Assembly: GCA_039583875.1 (NCBI GenBank)
Contig: CM077163.1
Span: 114,833,213-114,897,212, forward strand
Length of the DNA: 64,000 nucleotides
From: Platanthera guangdongensis
Lineage: Eukaryota > Streptophyta > Magnoliopsida > Asparagales > Orchidaceae
Direction of reading: 5' to 3'
Shown: piece after piece, positions 21,063 through 33,558 of the stretch
Position numbering within the stretch: the first letter of the stretch is position 1
Layout of the letters: each line of letters begins with the position of its first letter
The notes under the pieces: generated by a model
The model's input: only the letters and a program-made list of their open reading frames with translations
The model's database searches: none
Told to the model about the DNA's origin: nothing
Translations under genes and position numbers: made by a program

Positions 21063-22942
21063 AATTCCCCCAAGCTTAAGTTTTGCTTGTCCCCAAGCAA
21101 AGATATAAAGACAAGCTAATCATAAAAAGTGACTAATTCAAAAGGTTTTAATCATACTCACACTAGTACTATGCGAAATTCTAGATAGGGAGAATGTAAA
21201 ACGTAAATCTAAAACAATTATTTAGGTATGATTTAACTTTTATAAACTTTACTTAATAAAAATAAATCATCCAGAATTTTGACGAAATTCTTTAAATAGA
21301 TTTAAGTAAGGCAATGAAAATGAAAAGAACGTATTGAGTTATTACTAGATCCAAGCAACGCATTATAATTATATCAATTAAATAACAAAAATCTAAGTTT
21401 AAATCCAAAACTAAAACTGATTTACTTTTCTTCTTTTCTTAGTTGTTAAATAAAATTAAAAAAAAAGGGCGTGAATCAAAAGGACTTAATAGGACCGAAA
21501 CGTTTGGTTTAGGAATATGAATAGGAGTGGAATTCAAATATAAACATGGAGGCTTAAAAATCACACTAAACCAAAACAACGAGTTTCAAAAAAATAAATT
21601 TATTTTAAACAAAATATGTATAAATAAATATATTTTTTCTCTTTATGATTATTTATCTCTCTTTGTTTTTTTGTTTTTATTATTTTCATTCATTTTTGTT
21701 TTTTTTTTCAATTTATTGCTTTTGAGTACACCTTTTTCAACAATATTTCCACAGATAAGACAAAATTTCCTATCAAACAAAATTAGCGTGATTAGATAGG
21801 TAGGAATTTGGGCTTTGGTGAAAATGAAATGGTGTGTGGAGTTTATCAAATGAATTTGGAAAAAAGGCTCAAAAGCGGCTAACTAGTGGTAAAAGAGTTT
21901 AGGTTGGCAAGAAAGCTCAAACGTAAACAAAAATGGCCTAAATCATTTTCACGCGTTTTTTTTTTAAATTTATTTAAAACATAGAGTCGATAAATTTCAA
22001 AAAGCAAGTTCTGTATAATAAAAGAAGATTGATGAAATTATCTTGAAAATAAAAATAATATGTCACTTGGATCGTTCATATCTACTACGTTATTCAAAAT
22101 ATGTTCTTACAAAAATCATGTAAAGACGAAAAGGAAAATTGTGGATGATAAATTTTTAGAGAAAGTAAAGAAAATAAAGAACGGAAAACCATAATAGAAA
22201 TGCACGGTTTAGAGAAATATTTTACCTTAACATGCTACCGTGAATTAGAAACACAGCATGGCCAACATTTTACTTGTGAAATATGATTAAAAAGAATGAT
22301 TAGAAAAATTATAATTAACTACGTTGTTTATAAAGAAGTTTGAGAAAAACAAAACATAAATATGGGGTACTTATTGAAATACCAAAATGCAGCTATATAT
22401 ATATAATAATTTGTTTGAAATTTTTTTGAAATTTTGGATTTTTGAAATTTTGGATTTTTTTTGGGATTTTTACAAAACAAAAAGAAAACAAAAAGAAGGA
22501 GTAAGTCCTCCCCCAAGCTTAAAATCTACATTGTCCGCAATGGAGAAGGAGGTCGGAGAACGAGAGAAAAGTAAAGTACAGAAATAAAAGACAGAATTGA
22601 AAAGCAGGTACTTCCCGGTTTTATTTTGCAGGGCAAGTTGAGTGATACCGCTCCTCCATGCCTGTGCTGTGGATCTTCATGAAACGTCGTCCGGCGGACT
22701 TTGGCATGGAAGCAGAACCGTTGGAGCAGGCGATCGTAGAAGTTTCAGCTTGCCGGAGCCAGTCGGGGCAAAAAGTGTAAAAGAAAGAAAACATAAAAAA
22801 GATAACTTGGGTTGCCTCCCAAGAGCGCCCTTTGTTTAAAGCGTCGTTTGAGCTCGACGCATCAAAATAAGATTGTCCCAAATATTGTTTTAAAAATAAG
22901 TTCGAATAAATGTCAAAGTTTGTGAGTAAAATAATGTTCAGA
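21063..22942 (-). other. Athila 3' untranslated region, no env-like ORF
   Basis: About 1.9 kb between the gag-pol stop and the 3' LTR, strongly A/T-rich, with no ORF of interest on the element strand. Many Athila elements carry an env-like ORF here; none is seen. It contains a stem-loop CTTGGGTTGCCTCCCAAG at 22806-22823, and the minus-strand polypurine tract AAGCTTGGGGGAATT abuts the LTR at 21063-21077. Confidence 0.7.
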
Positions 22943-25900
22943 TTAATCAAATGTCAGGACCGGAAAGATAGAGTTAACAGGGTTGAGACTGACATCATCA
23001 CAGAAATACAGTTTAAGACGCTGACCATTCACTTTGAAAGTACCCTTATCAGGGTGAGAAATTAAAACAGTACCATAAGAAAAGACTTCTAAAACAGTAA
23101 AAGGCCCAGACCAACGTGATTTTAATTTACCCGGGAATAAACGTAAACGAGAGTTATAAAGAAGCACTTGGTCGCCTGGCTTAAAGATTTTTGGGTGCCT
23201 AAGATGTCGATCGTGTAAACGCTTCGTCCGCTCTTTATAAAGTCTGTTATTTTCATACGCGTAAGAGCGCCACTCGTCGAGTTCGTTAAGTTGAAATTTT
23301 CGAAAATCGCCGACAGAGTGGGGATCGAAGTTTAAAAATCGCAAGGCCCAAAAGGCGCGGTGTTCTAACTCTACGGGTAAATGACACGATTTTCCATAAA
23401 CCAACTGATATGGCGTACAGCCGAGGGCGGTTTTGTACGCTGTTCCGTAGGCCCATAGAGCATCGTCTAATTTGGCGGACCAGTCTTTTCTAGATGTTGA
23501 AACAGTCTTTTCTAAAATTCTTTTTATTTCTCTATTCACTACTTCGACTTGTCCGTTAGTTTGGGGGTGGTAGGCAGTGGAAAGCTTATGAGTAACGCCA
23601 TATTTAGTTAGGATTTTTGAAAATTGTGCGTTACAGAAATGGGAACCCCTATCACTAACGATAGCGCGCGGCGTACCGAATCGAGAAAATAATTTTTTGA
23701 GGAAATTAACAACGACTCGGGCATCATTCGTAGGAAGAGCTTGGGCTTCGGCCCAACGTGAAACATAATCAACGGCAACTAAAATATACTTATTCCCGAA
23801 GCTAGAAGGAAACGGACCAACAAAATCAATCCCCCAGAGGTCGAAAACTTCGCACTCTAGAAAATAATTTTGTGGCATTTCATTTTTATTCGAAATATTC
23901 CCCGACCGTTGGCAACTATCACACCTACTCACAAAGGCATGCGCGTCTTTAAACAGGCTGGGCCAGTAAAAACCCGCGCTTAACACTTTGTGAGCGGTGC
24001 GAGGAACTTGATAGTGCCCACCTGTCGGTCCTTCATGCAAATGTTTAATAATATCTAATCCTTCATCCAAGGAAACACACCTCCTGATCACTTGGTCTGC
24101 ACAGACTTTAAAAAGATGCGGGTCCTCCCAAAAGTAGTTCTTCAGCTCAGAAAATAATTTCTTCTTTTGCTGAGATGAAAACTCTTTTGGGAGCACACGG
24201 GCCACTAGATAGTTGGCGATGCGGGCAAACCAAGGAGAAGTAGATGTGTTAATTATGAAAAGCTTCTCATCAGGGAAATAGTAATGAAAAGAATTTTCAT
24301 CTAATTGTTCTATAAACGGGTTGTCTAGGCGCGAAAGGTGGTCGGCGGCCAAGTTCTCGGCACCTCGCTTATCACGGATCTCTAAGTCAAACTCCTGGAG
24401 GAGTAAGACCCAGCGAATCAAGCGAGGCTTGGCATCCGTTTTAGAGAGAAGATATTTGAGGGCCGAGTGGTCCGTAAAAACAATAATTTTCGAAAGAGTA
24501 ATATAAGGGCGAAATTTGTCAAATGCGAATACTACAGCTAAGAGCTCCTTCTCGGTTGTGGTGTAATTTTCCTGTGCAGATGTGAGAGTTTTACTAGCGT
24601 AATAAATGGGGTGGAAGTTTTTGGAAATACGTTGACCTAGTACGGCTCCCACCGCATAACTACTCGCATCACACATTATTTCAAATGGAAGATCCCACAC
24701 CGGAGCTATCATGATTGGCGCATTAACTAATTTTTCTTTTATTAAATTGAAGGCAGCTAGACAGAGGTCATCAAAGATGAATGGGGCGTCTTTTTCTAAG
24801 AGATGGGTAAGGGGCTTGGTGATTTTGGAAAAGTCCTTTATGAAGCGGCGGTAGAAACCCGCATGACCCAGGAAACTTCTTATGGCTTTTATGTTCGTAG
24901 GTGGCGGCAGTTTCTCGATAACTTCTATTTTCGCAACGTCTACTTCAATACCCCTTTCAGAAATTTTATGTCCCAAAACTAACCCTTCCCTTACCATAAA
25001 ATGACATTTTTCCCAATTTAAGGCGAGGTTAGTTTCTTCGCATCGCTCTAAGACTTTTTCGAGGTTCTCTAAGCAACTATCGAAGGAATTCCCGAAGACG
25101 GAGAAATCAACCATGAAGACTTCCATAATGCTTTCTACGTACTTGTCAAAGATGGCGAGCATACATCGTTGGAATGTAGCCGGCGCATTACACAATCCAA
25201 ATGACATTCTTCGGTAGGCGAAGGTGCCGAAGGGACAAGTAAACGTAGTTTTCTCCTGGTCCTCGGGGGAGATGGGGATTTGAAGATACCCCGAGAGGCC
25301 ATCGAGAAAACAATAAAAGCTATGTCCGGAAAGTCGTTCTAAAATTTGATCAATGAACGGCAAGGGGAAGTGATCCTTGCGGGTGGCGTCATTCAACTTA
25401 CGGTAATCTATACACATTCGCCATCCGGTCACCGTCCGAGTCGGGATTAATTCATTATTTTCATTACTTACGACCGTTATCCCTCCCTTCTTTGGTACTA
25501 CCTGTACTGGGCTAACCCACTTACTGTCGGATATAGGATAGATAATTCCTGCGTTTAACAATTTCATAACCTCGCCCTTAACTACATCTTTCATGTTTGG
25601 GTTTATACGGCGCTGAGGTTGTATAGAGTTACGAGAATTATCTTCCATTAAGATTTTATGAGTGCAGAAAGATGGGCTTATGCCCTTGATATCAGATATC
25701 TGCCAAGCAATAGCTTGGCGATGCTTTTGTAAAATTGAAAGAAGTTTATTCTTTTGTGCATCCGTAAGGTAGGCCGAAATTATGACAGGCAGCTTAGAGT
25801 CCTTTTCTAAGAAAGCGTATTGAAGGTGCTCTGGTAGTTCTTTCAGTTCCAAGGTAGGGGGGTCATCGTACGAGGTCTTGGAAATTTGTTCTTTTTCAAA

Positions 25901-28378
25901 AACTATGTCCTCGTACACTTTTTTATATGTAAAATTAAAAGGGGTGTTGCTAGCGGCCATGGAGGCTTCGTGCAGCGATTTAGTTGGAAAAGTAGAAGAG
26001 GAACAGAAATCATTAAATTCTTTTTCAAAATCAGAGGGGCGAGTGGAGGATTCTTCACTTATGTGTAGAGATTCAGTTGGAAGAGTAGGGGAGGAACAAA
26101 AATTGGAAAATTCTTTGTCAAAATCAGAGGTGGGAGAGAAGAATTCTTCACTTATGGTATCCATGAAAAAACAGGAGTCATCATTAGCTAGTGTGTTCTT
26201 CATCGAGGGGGTGATAGAGAAAGTTACCTCATCGTCGCCCACTCGAAGGAAGAGCTTACCATTGCTTACATCAATGATAGCTCGAGAGGTGGCAAGGAAG
26301 GGTCGGCCAAGGATCAGGGGAACCTCGACGTCTTCTTCAATGTCTAAAATGACAAAGTCCACCGGGAAGATGAACTTGTCAACTTTGACTAGGACGTCCT
26401 CCACTATTCCTAACGGGTATTTGACTGACCTGTCGGCTAGCTGGATACTCATTCGTGTGGGGTTGAGACTACCAATTCCTAACTTTTTAAACAACGAGAG
26501 GGGCATAAGATTAATACTCGCACCTAAGTTGGCTAAAGCATGTTTGACAAAGAGATCACCGAAGACACACGGGATAGAGAAACTACCCGGGTCACTGATT
26601 TTTTTCGGTAATCCGTTTGTCAAAACCGCCGAGCACGCGACATTTAACGTGACATGAGAAAAGTTCTCTAACTTCTTCTTGTTAGTTAGGAGGTCCTTAA
26701 GGTATTTTGCGTACTTCGGCATCTGGGATATGGCTTCGTGGAAAGGCAGATTTACGTGGATTTGCTTAAACATTTCCAAAAAACGGGTGTATTGATCATC
26801 CTGTCGTTGTTTATTAAGTTCGGAAGGGTATGGCGGGGATGGATTATTTTTAAAGGTGGGTGGTGGAGTGAGTTCTTTTTCTACGATAGGGGTGATAATT
26901 TCTTCGACAGAGGGTGGAATTTTTAAAACGGGAACGGAGCTTTGATTTTTAAAAACGGGAGCGGAGCTTGCCTCGGGTTCTTCACTTACCATACCAGGAA
27001 CTTTCTTCCCACTCCGAAGAGTTATAGCTTTCACTTGCTCTCTCGGGTTGGGCTCGGTATTGGAAGGAAGAGACCCTACGGGTCGCTCAGAAATCATTTT
27101 AGCGAGCTGTCCTACCTGATTTTCTAAGTTTTTAACACTTCCGGTTAAGGTCCTAATCGTAGCATCATTAGCATTCATGTATTTTGAAAACACTTCCTCC
27201 AAATTTGGAGGTTTTGGAAAACTTTGAGGAGGTGGTGGTGGAGCAGAAAAATCACTTTGCGGAGGCGGGCGCACAGCATTCGATGGATTGCTCCACGAAA
27301 AATTCGGATGATTTCTTAACGCAGGATTATAACTATTCGGAAAATTAAAACCAGGAGGATGATAATTCGCAGCAGAAAAATTATTAAAAGCAGTTCTAGG
27401 CATATTATTTACATAATCCAAATGTTCAGCGGGAGGAGTTGCAGATTCCCATACCTGAGGGGCGGAGGCAGCAGTCATCTCCGTAATTTTTTTGCTTAAT
27501 ATTTCAACTTGCAGTGCGAGTTGTGAGACGTTGTCCACTTCAAAGAGACCTGCAGGTTTGTTTGGGCCGGACCTAGGCACATTCCACTGGTAAGTGTTCA
27601 TGGCCATGTCTTCAAACAACTCAAGAGCTGCTTCCGGGGTCTTATGGTTTAAAGTACCGCCAGAAGCTGCGTCTATCATTTGCTTCGTGCTTTGATTTAG
27701 CCCATTATAAAACGTCTGCACCTGCAACCATACAAGCAGAGCGTGATGTGGGCATCGTCTTAATAATTCTTTAAATCTTTCCCAGGTTTCATAAAGGGTC
27801 TCTGAGTCTATTTGTCCAAAGGCAGAAATGTCATTCCTAAGTTTAGCAGTTTTAGCAGGCGGAAAATACTTGGCCAAAAATTTTTCAGTTAATTGCGTCC
27901 AAGTAGTTATGCTATTTTTAGGAAGGGTGTTCAGCCACTGCTTAGCCTTAATTCTAAGAGAGAAAGGAAATAATCTTAGCCTAATAGCATCATTTGTGAC
28001 ACCATTTATCTTGAAGGTGTCACAAATCTCAAGAAAGCTGGCTATGTGTGCGTTCGGGTCTTCATCTTGAAGCCCGTCAAATTGCACATACTGCTGCACC
28101 ATTTGAATTATGCTAGGCTTTAGTTCAAAATTATTATTATTTATTACAGGGCGAACTATACTAGTTTCTGTACCCTCGAGATTTGGTCGTGCATAATAGG
28201 ACATAGGCCTTTGCACGACTTCCTCCACGTTGGGTTCTGCCATTCTTAAGGTAGAAAATGACTCAGAATCCTCAACCGGCACTTGGGTAGTAGGGCCTTG
28301 AAATCGCGATCTTCTCCGAAGAGTACGCTCAATTTCGTGGTCCAGGTCCAAAGTAACCGACGAACTTCCGCGGGTCAT
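22943..28378 (-). CDS. Athila gag-pol polyprotein, open but catalytically substituted
   Basis: True ATG at 28378; 1811 codons without a stop. Order: gag capsid domain (about residues 100-230, [26 protein letters not shown]), no CCHC knuckle seen, protease (about 600-730, [18 protein letters not shown] then [10 protein letters not shown]), RT (about 927-1170), RNase H (Asp1237, [25 protein letters not shown]), integrase zinc finger (His1448, Cys1486) and DDE core (Asp1518, Asp1576, Glu1612, D-D35-E spacing). It would copy and insert the element via cytoplasmic particles. Oddities: residue 617, the expected protease catalytic Asp, is Asn (codon 26528-26530); the RT box is FMVD, Val1090 (25109-25111) replacing the first Asp of FMDD. 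RNase H and integrase residues look intact. So it is probably mobile only with help in trans. Confidence 0.9.
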   Translation of the reverse strand: MTRGSSSVTLDLDHEIERTLRRRSRFQGPTTQVPVEDSESFSTLRMAEPNVEEVVQRPMSYYARPNLEGTETSIVRPVINNNNFELKPSIIQMVQQYVQFDGLQDEDPNAHIASFLEICDTFKINGVTNDAIRLRLFPFSLRIKAKQWLNTLPKNSITTWTQLTEKFLAKYFPPAKTAKLRNDISAFGQIDSETLYETWERFKELLRRCPHHALLVWLQVQTFYNGLNQSTKQMIDAASGGTLNHKTPEAALELFEDMAMNTYQWNVPRSGPNKPAGLFEVDNVSQLALQVEILSKKITEMTAASAPQVWESATPPAEHLDYVNNMPRTAFNNFSAANYHPPGFNFPNSYNPALRNHPNFSWSNPSNAVRPPPQSDFSAPPPPPQSFPKPPNLEEVFSKYMNANDATIRTLTGSVKNLENQVGQLAKMISERPVGSLPSNTEPNPREQVKAITLRSGKKVPGMVSEEPEASSAPVFKNQSSVPVLKIPPSVEEIITPIVEKELTPPPTFKNNPSPPYPSELNKQRQDDQYTRFLEMFKQIHVNLPFHEAISQMPKYAKYLKDLLTNKKKLENFSHVTLNVACSAVLTNGLPKKISDPGSFSIPCVFGDLFVKHALANLGASINLMPLSLFKKLGIGSLNPTRMSIQLADRSVKYPLGIVEDVLVKVDKFIFPVDFVILDIEEDVEVPLILGRPFLATSRAIIDVSNGKLFLRVGDDEVTFSITPSMKNTLANDDSCFFMDTISEEFFSPTSDFDKEFSNFCSSPTLPTESLHISEESSTRPSDFEKEFNDFCSSSTFPTKSLHEASMAASNTPFNFTYKKVYEDIVFEKEQISKTSYDDPPTLELKELPEHLQYAFLEKDSKLPVIISAYLTDAQKNKLLSILQKHRQAIAWQISDIKGISPSFCTHKILMEDNSRNSIQPQRRINPNMKDVVKGEVMKLLNAGIIYPISDSKWVSPVQVVPKKGGITVVSNENNELIPTRTVTGWRMCIDYRKLNDATRKDHFPLPFIDQILERLSGHSFYCFLDGLSGYLQIPISPEDQEKTTFTCPFGTFAYRRMSFGLCNAPATFQRCMLAIFDKYVESIMEVFMVDFSVFGNSFDSCLENLEKVLERCEETNLALNWEKCHFMVREGLVLGHKISERGIEVDVAKIEVIEKLPPPTNIKAIRSFLGHAGFYRRFIKDFSKITKPLTHLLEKDAPFIFDDLCLAAFNLIKEKLVNAPIMIAPVWDLPFEIMCDASSYAVGAVLGQRISKNFHPIYYASKTLTSAQENYTTTEKELLAVVFAFDKFRPYITLSKIIVFTDHSALKYLLSKTDAKPRLIRWVLLLQEFDLEIRDKRGAENLAADHLSRLDNPFIEQLDENSFHYYFPDEKLFIINTSTSPWFARIANYLVARVLPKEFSSQQKKKLFSELKNYFWEDPHLFKVCADQVIRRCVSLDEGLDIIKHLHEGPTGGHYQVPRTAHKVLSAGFYWPSLFKDAHAFVSRCDSCQRSGNISNKNEMPQNYFLECEVFDLWGIDFVGPFPSSFGNKYILVAVDYVSRWAEAQALPTNDARVVVNFLKKLFSRFGTPRAIVSDRGSHFCNAQFSKILTKYGVTHKLSTAYHPQTNGQVEVVNREIKRILEKTVSTSRKDWSAKLDDALWAYGTAYKTALGCTPYQLVYGKSCHLPVELEHRAFWALRFLNFDPHSVGDFRKFQLNELDEWRSYAYENNRLYKERTKRLHDRHLRHPKIFKPGDQVLLYNSRLRLFPGKLKSRWSGPFTVLEVFSYGTVLISHPDKGTFKVNGQRLKLYFCDDVSLNPVNSIFPVLTFD

Positions 28379-28971
28379 ACACTAGAAGAAGAGAGGAGAA
28401 GCAAGACTAAAAAGTAAAAGAGCTAATGAAGTTGGAAAACTTTTTTGAAATAGATTTTTTTATGTTTTAACTCCCGAACTTCCCAAGGGCTACCCGGTGA
28501 AGGGTTCGCAAGGTACTAGACAAGATAGTGGCATTTAGAGCCACTTTGCCCTTTTCGAGAGAGTTAGGTGGTGTAGAAAATTTTGTGATGTGGGTTTCTA
28601 TTACAAATGCGGTAATTAAAATCCAGCCATTTATCTCTGTACTAGTAGGCGGAAATTAAAAGCTATACTCACGCACTCGACAGAAAATTAAAACACACCC
28701 ACTCGACAGAAAGTAAACACACTCAACTGAAATAAAGCCTGCCAATTAACTCAAGTGAGTAGGCGGAAAAATAAAATACGCACACTTGCTTGAAATAAAT
28801 CCAGCCAATTAACTCAAGTGAGTAGGCGGAAAAATAAAAAATACGCACACTTAACAAAATCCATCCAATTAACTCAAGTGAGTAGGCGGAAAAAAATTTA
28901 AGAAGGAGGCTGAGAAAGAGAAGTGATAAAATTAATATATTCGCGTTTTCAATTTATCAACAAGCGTTGCT
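28379..28971 (-). repeat. Athila leader with about 60-bp repeats
   Basis: Noncoding leader between primer site and gag ATG. The phrase CCAATTAACTCAAGTGAGTA recurs at about 28742, 28805 and 28865, each followed by GGCGGAAAA and an A-rich spacer, with fainter partial copies near 28640-28740. It could hold packaging signals; that is inference. Confidence 0.75.
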
Positions 28972-28989
28972 TCCCCGGCAACGGCGCCA
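28972..28989 (-). other. Athila primer-binding site (tRNA-Asp)
   Basis: The + strand reads TCCCCGGCAACGGCGCCA, the 3' end of plant tRNA-Asp with CCA; the element strand is its complement. It lies 6 nt inside the 5' LTR, as is usual for Athila. Confidence 0.85.
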
Positions 28990-30086
28990 AAAACTTGATT
29001 GTCTCTTAGATATCTGCAAGGAGAGAGAATAACCAAACTAACAATTCATCAAGGCAAGTATACCTATCGAAATGCAACTAGGGGACACAAGTGTCGTATT
29101 GAAATCCGGGAACAGTTGAGTAAGCTTACTCACACGAAATCTATTATTTTATCGACGGAAAAATAAGGTTTTCTTAAGCTAAATGTACTAAAGGAAGAGA
29201 ACTACTTGCATGAAAAGATAAAGAGAGCTAAAGAGCGATTAACTTAAGCTTGGTAACAATGAAGGGAAAATGCACTCGATCAGAAATCACCTCGGCAAGA
29301 GTGGTTAGAAAAATACGATAAATAAACCTAAGCTAATTAGGGTAAAGGTCTTTGACCGTGGAGGTTCCATGAATATTGACACGCTTCTCTCGAAGGCCGT
29401 GCCTAACTGAGTTTAGGAAGGTCCGACCGACTTTCGCCTAAATCGGAGGCCTAAAACTCGCTTTACGCGGTGAACCCCTCTAATGGATTTTACTCCAATC
29501 CGAGAGATTTGATCGTCTGCCTCTCTCGAGGGGTGCGAACAACTCCCTTTACTCTTGAGTGCTCATTTCAAACTTTCGGCCTCTCGGCTAGCCCAGAATG
29601 AAAGCAAAGGTGGAGAGTATATATCGATAATATACCTCCAACCCGTGATAAATCAAGAGTAATTCAAAGCTAAACCCTAAAAAGAAAAGGTAAGATTCAA
29701 AGCATCATAACCTAATCACTCGAACCTCGGATCATTAAGATCGAGTACATGGAGGATTAGTTAATCATGGTGAGGTGGAAGAGGGGGGATGAGTAGAAGA
29801 AATATACTGAAAATGGAGCAGAAACGTAAAAGAAAACAGCAATTTTTATTAATAGAAACAGGGATCTTACAGCTTGAAAACCAGAGATTACAAGAACATG
29901 AGAAGGAAACTACACTATCATTAGCATCATACTACAGAAATAAACTAGGAGCTAATACAGGGAAAGCATAAAGCTAGAGCTACGAACTAAAAATGGAAAG
30001 ACATGCTTAAAATGTTCAGAAATACAAAGGACAGAACCTCCCCTCTCAAAGCGAAAAGTTGTCCTAAAACCCCTGGAGTTGGGCTC

Positions 30087-30094
30087 TATTTATA
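30087..30094 (-). promoter_or_regulatory. TATA box of the Athila 5' LTR
   Basis: Minus strand TATAAATA about 670 bp inside the LTR; transcription would start about 30 bp downstream (near 30055). Confidence 0.6.
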
Positions 30095-30109
30095 GAATTT
30101 TTCGGGTCG

Positions 30110-30600
30110 GGTCACGCCCCCCTGTCACGCCCTGGTCGGGCGTGACCCTGGGGCGTGACACATTCGGCGCGACTTTTCGGGCAGGAATTGAATTCTGACG
30201 GAGTTGTTGCGGTACACGCCCACAGGTCACGCCCTGGTAGGGCGTGACCCTGGGGCGTGTTCTTTGCGGCGTGACTTTGGGAGCTGAAATTGAATGCTGG
30301 AGGTGACGGGCGGAATTGCTGAAGTACACGCCCATATGTCACGCCCGGGTCAGGCGTGACCCTGGGGCGTGACACTTTCGGTGCGGCGGTGGAGCGGGAA
30401 AGACGAGCGCGCTGCGGCGATTCCTCGGAACCTGGGGACACGCCTATAGTACACGCCCGTGTCGGGTGTGTCACGGCCGTGACCGAGGGCGTGTACACTA
30501 AGTTTCCACGGAATGCAGTTTCGGACCAATTGCTTCATTCCTCTAGGTTACACGCCCTAGGTACACGCCCTGGTAGGGCGTGACCTTGGGGCGTGTCACA
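30110..30600. repeat. GGTCACGCCC hairpin array, Athila 5' LTR
   Basis: Same hairpins as in the 3' LTR (arms GTCACGCCC/GGGCGTGAC), with a few single-base differences, including one that breaks a CACGGGCGTG word at about 30476. Confidence 0.85.
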
Positions 30601-31814
30601 GCAAAATTCGGCTGAAAGCCGTGAAAACCTGCAAAAAGCAGAAAAAATGCATTAGCGACAAAAATATATACAAAGGGGAATCAAAACAAGTACTTTACAA
30701 GACATGATTGGCTTTAAAACCCCGAAAATATCCTAATAAAATTGACTGCAAACGTATTATCACGACACCTTGACTGGCTGGTCTCGACACCACGGTGTCG
30801 ACACCGTGACTGGCTGGTCTCGACACCACGGTGTCGACACCCTGACTGGCTTCAGGCGCCAGATCCAACACACAACCAGAAACGAGAACAAGGATTCTCT
30901 CTCTCTCTAGAGTACAACATCCATCGGCAATGGCAGCTACTCGACCTAATCCGAACCAAAACTGCCCCTAATAGACACAATCCCTCGGAAAACTGAGATT
31001 TAACTGGAACTTTCTACACTAACCACAGTATGATCGGGAACAAACCCTAGCTTACACCTAAGATCTAAACAAGAAAGAGATAAAAAATTAGCTCTAAAGA
31101 AAGACAAAGATCAGCTTTGGCAAGGATGAGGGGACATCACTTGCCTCAATACCAGGAACTCGGTCGGCGGCCTCCCCCGCTCACGGATCTGGCCGTAGAG
31201 CAGCAAGCTTAGGAGCAGAAAGAAAGCAGATCCCGGCGAGGGCAGTCCAGATCCACTCTCGAAAACGAATTCCGACCGCTAAATCTCCAGGAATCGGCGT
31301 CCGAAGGCTAGGGTAGGCCGGCAGTGCTCTTCCTCTCGTACAGGCGACGACTTCTTCCAAGCAGAGAAACAGGAAAAGAACAAAAGGAACCCAGCCCTAA
31401 TTCTGACCCAAGACTATATATCAGTTTTAATATTAAACAATCAACATATTACTAATTATTTACACTCAACATCAAAACAACACGAAACCTGAAACTTCTC
31501 GGAAAAAGACGAAATTCATGCCGCAGCTAAAAACCCACGCTACGAACACAACTGCGAAGTCGAAATTAGCATTCGACGAACAAAACCCGCGATAACACCT
31601 CCCGAAGCCAAAACACAAGCATTCCCTAAGAGGCCCAGCCGAGTCATCAAACAGACTCCGGCTAGCTGGGGAATCTTGCTAACAGGCTACAAACAGGCTA
31701 CACAGGGAACCCTAAGAGCTAAGACCACGCTTTACAATGGCAAAAAGCCGAAAATACGCCATCGTAATGCCAGCCAAAGATCAAACATAACATAGAAAAA
31801 CCGGGGGCGTTACA

Positions 31815-32333
31815 CGGGACCCCCTGAGGCAAGCCCTTTTGTTTATAGCAGACTCCAGCTTAGCAGAGATAATTGATATGGCAAAGAGGGTAGAGGCAGA
31901 CCGCTTGGGAAATGGTAAGAGACTCGTGGAGGGTGTGTTGGAAGTTAGCCCTACCAACAGAAGAAGGCATGACAACAGAGGTGGAAGAGGATACAAGAGA
32001 GGTGGCATGCGTTTCGACTGGAATTTTATAGTGGAGCGCCTGGTACCACAACCTCCAGCATTGCCTCCACCTCCAAAGCTTCAATAGTTCGAACAACTCG
32101 AAAGGTTGTATGAGCGAGTATGCTTCCAATGCAACCAACCAGGCCACATCTGATGTCACTACCCGCAGCTAGTTGGGAATGCTCCTCCTGCTCTCCCTCT
32201 GGTAGCACCATGAGGACGGGTACTTATGCGTGGTCGAGGACGAGGACAACGAGGAGGAAACCCTGAACCTGCTCGGAATCAGGTGTTCTTGCTGGACATG
32301 GCGAGGTGCGGAACCCTCAGGAGGTGATCGTAG
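31815..32333 (+). pseudogene. G1 gag, part 2
   Basis: Resumes at the TSD with DPLRQALLFIADSSLAEIIDMAKRVEADRLG, then an Arg/Gly-rich stretch (RRRHDNRGGRGYKRGG) and a zinc knuckle CFQCNQPGHI-stop-CHYP at about 32110-32160 whose Arg position is TGA. A TAG at about 32085 sits at a probable Gln. The exon-like end is at 32333, phase 1. Confidence 0.75.
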
Positions 32334-32429
32334 GTATGTTACAGTTAATTAACACATATTCTGTATTCACCTTAAGTTTCCTAAGATGTGCTAGAAATCT
32401 AGCTTTGAGAATTTGCTAAAATTACTTAG
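32334..32429 (+). other. Intron-like segment between gag and protease, G1
   Basis: GTATGT donor at 32334 and TTACTTAG acceptor at 32429, 96 bp, A/T-rich. Gag reading through the donor stays open for 25 more codons and ends at a TAA (32416-32418) inside the segment; removing it joins gag and protease in frame through a GGC glycine codon. G2 has the equivalent at the same codon phase. Confidence 0.65.
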
Positions 32430-32760
32430 GCACCATGATGGTTGGTGGGACACCGACCTATACATTATTTGGTACCGGTGCCTCGCACTCGTTTGTGTCG
32501 GCGGACTTCTTTAAAGACATAGAAGGAGTGCAATACTTCACTGGTATTGATCAGAGAGTATGCCTCCTAGACGGCTCAGAAATGACTGCAGCTACCAAGT
32601 GCGCATTGGAAGTACTCCTTTGAGGAAGATTCTTTAATATCCCTGCAACGGTATTGAGAATGGATAAATTCGACCTCATTCTGGGCATGGCATGGCTGGA
32701 TTATGACTATACCAAGATTGATTGCGCTGCAAAGCGAAATCTTTTTCCAAAGGTATTAAG
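32430..32760 (+). pseudogene. G1 protease
   Basis: Active-site segment LFGTGASHSFVSADF, where the catalytic Asp of the DTGAS motif is Gly (GGT 32471-32473), followed by ALEVLL, a TGA at 32621-32623, and DLILGMAWLDY. Inactive. Confidence 0.75.
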
Positions 32761-32879
32761 TTCATACCCCGCATGTTATTGTCTTCGATACAGGCCTTAA
32801 AAGCCCACATGAAAGTGGATGAAGTTTATATGATTTGTTCTGAACTGAAAAAATTTGACAATGGATATCAATGATGTGC

Positions 32880-33558
32880 AGGTGGTGCGAGATTTCTTGA
32901 GGTATTTCCTGAGAAATTGCCAGGATTACCCCCGCATAGAGAGGTGGATTTTCAAATTAATCTAGTATCGGGTGTCATGCCCATTTTTAGGACTCCCTAC
33001 CGAATGGCCCTCAAAGAACTAACAGAGTTTATAGTCTAGTTGCAGGAGTTAGTAGATTCAGTGTTCGTTCGCCCCATTTCATCACCATGGGGATCCCTTA
33101 TTCTATTCGTCAAGAAGAAGGATTGAAATTTGCAATTATGTATCGATTATCGAGAGCTCAATCGACTGACTATGTTGAACACCTACGCCCTACCCCGGAT
33201 CGACGAGATATTCGATCAATTGGTGGGAGTGCACTGGTTTTCTAAGTTGGATCTGCGCTCGGGATATTATCAAGTGAGGATACAAGAAGAGGCCATCCAG
33301 AAAATGGCATTTAGCTCGAGGTATGGGCCAAATGAGTTCACCATGATGCCGTTTGGAGTCACGAATGCGCCGTCCGCCTTCATGAGTATGATGGACAAAG
33401 TGTTTGAGACATATCTAGACATCTTCTTCACCGTCTTCATGAATGACATTTTGGTCTACTCAAAGATGGAGGAGGAGCATGTTGAACATCTGACCTCGCT
33501 GCTTAAGAAGATAAAAGGGCATGTCTTGTTTGCCAAATTCAGCAAGTACGAATTCTAG
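32880..33558 (+). pseudogene. G1 reverse transcriptase
   Basis: Contains EFIV-stop-[47 protein letters not shown] and [13 protein letters not shown]. The catalytic box reads FMND (Asn codon 33442-33444) instead of FIDD/FMDD. Stops at 33037-33039, 33124-33126 and 33556-33558 mostly replace Gln, Arg/Gly or Trp. Confidence 0.8.

Larger units (their letters stand above)
19295..30762 (-). mobile_element. Athila element, full length, recent
   Basis: 11,468 bp with LTRs 19295-21062 and 28996-30762, TG...CA ends, TSD CGACA (19290-19294 and 30763-30767), an Asp-type primer site, a polypurine tract, and one unbroken gag-pol ORF of 1811 codons. By reading the two LTRs side by side I find about a dozen differences in 1767 bp (about 99.3% identical), so it is the youngest insertion whose LTR pair can be compared. 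It lies inside the U3 array of LTR S. Confidence 0.95.
28996..30762 (-). repeat. Athila 5' LTR (1767 bp)
   Basis: Partner of 19295-21062. U3 runs from 30762 to about 30060, with the hairpin array at about 30110-30600 and the TATA box at 30087-30094; R-U5 follows to 28996. Confidence 0.95.
17349..31814 (-). mobile_element. Solo LTR S (TGTCACAACC family), about 3 kb, split by Athila
   Basis: Starts TGTCACAACCCGC at 17349 and ends GGGGGCGTTACA at 31814, flanked by CGGGA at 17344-17348 and 31815-31819. Its own sequence is 17349-19294 plus 30768-31814, about 2.99 kb once the Athila and one CGACA copy are removed. The left 600 bp is clearly homologous to the LTRs of G3 (41249 and 49299): ATGCCACGTCGTGCAGGGG, CTGCACACGCTCAGGCAAA and the AGAAGCCACCA..GAGCGCCAACAA block. 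No internal coding sequence, hence a solo LTR. Minus orientation is inferred from G3. Confidence 0.9.

Noticed and set aside
22621..22950. 109-codon minus-strand ORF downstream of Athila gag-pol as an env-like gene.
   Set aside because: Overlaps the noncoding stem-loop region and has no signal peptide, transmembrane order or length expected of Athila env-like ORFs.
25878..26657. 259-codon plus-strand ORF.
   Set aside because: Antisense shadow of the open Athila gag-pol.
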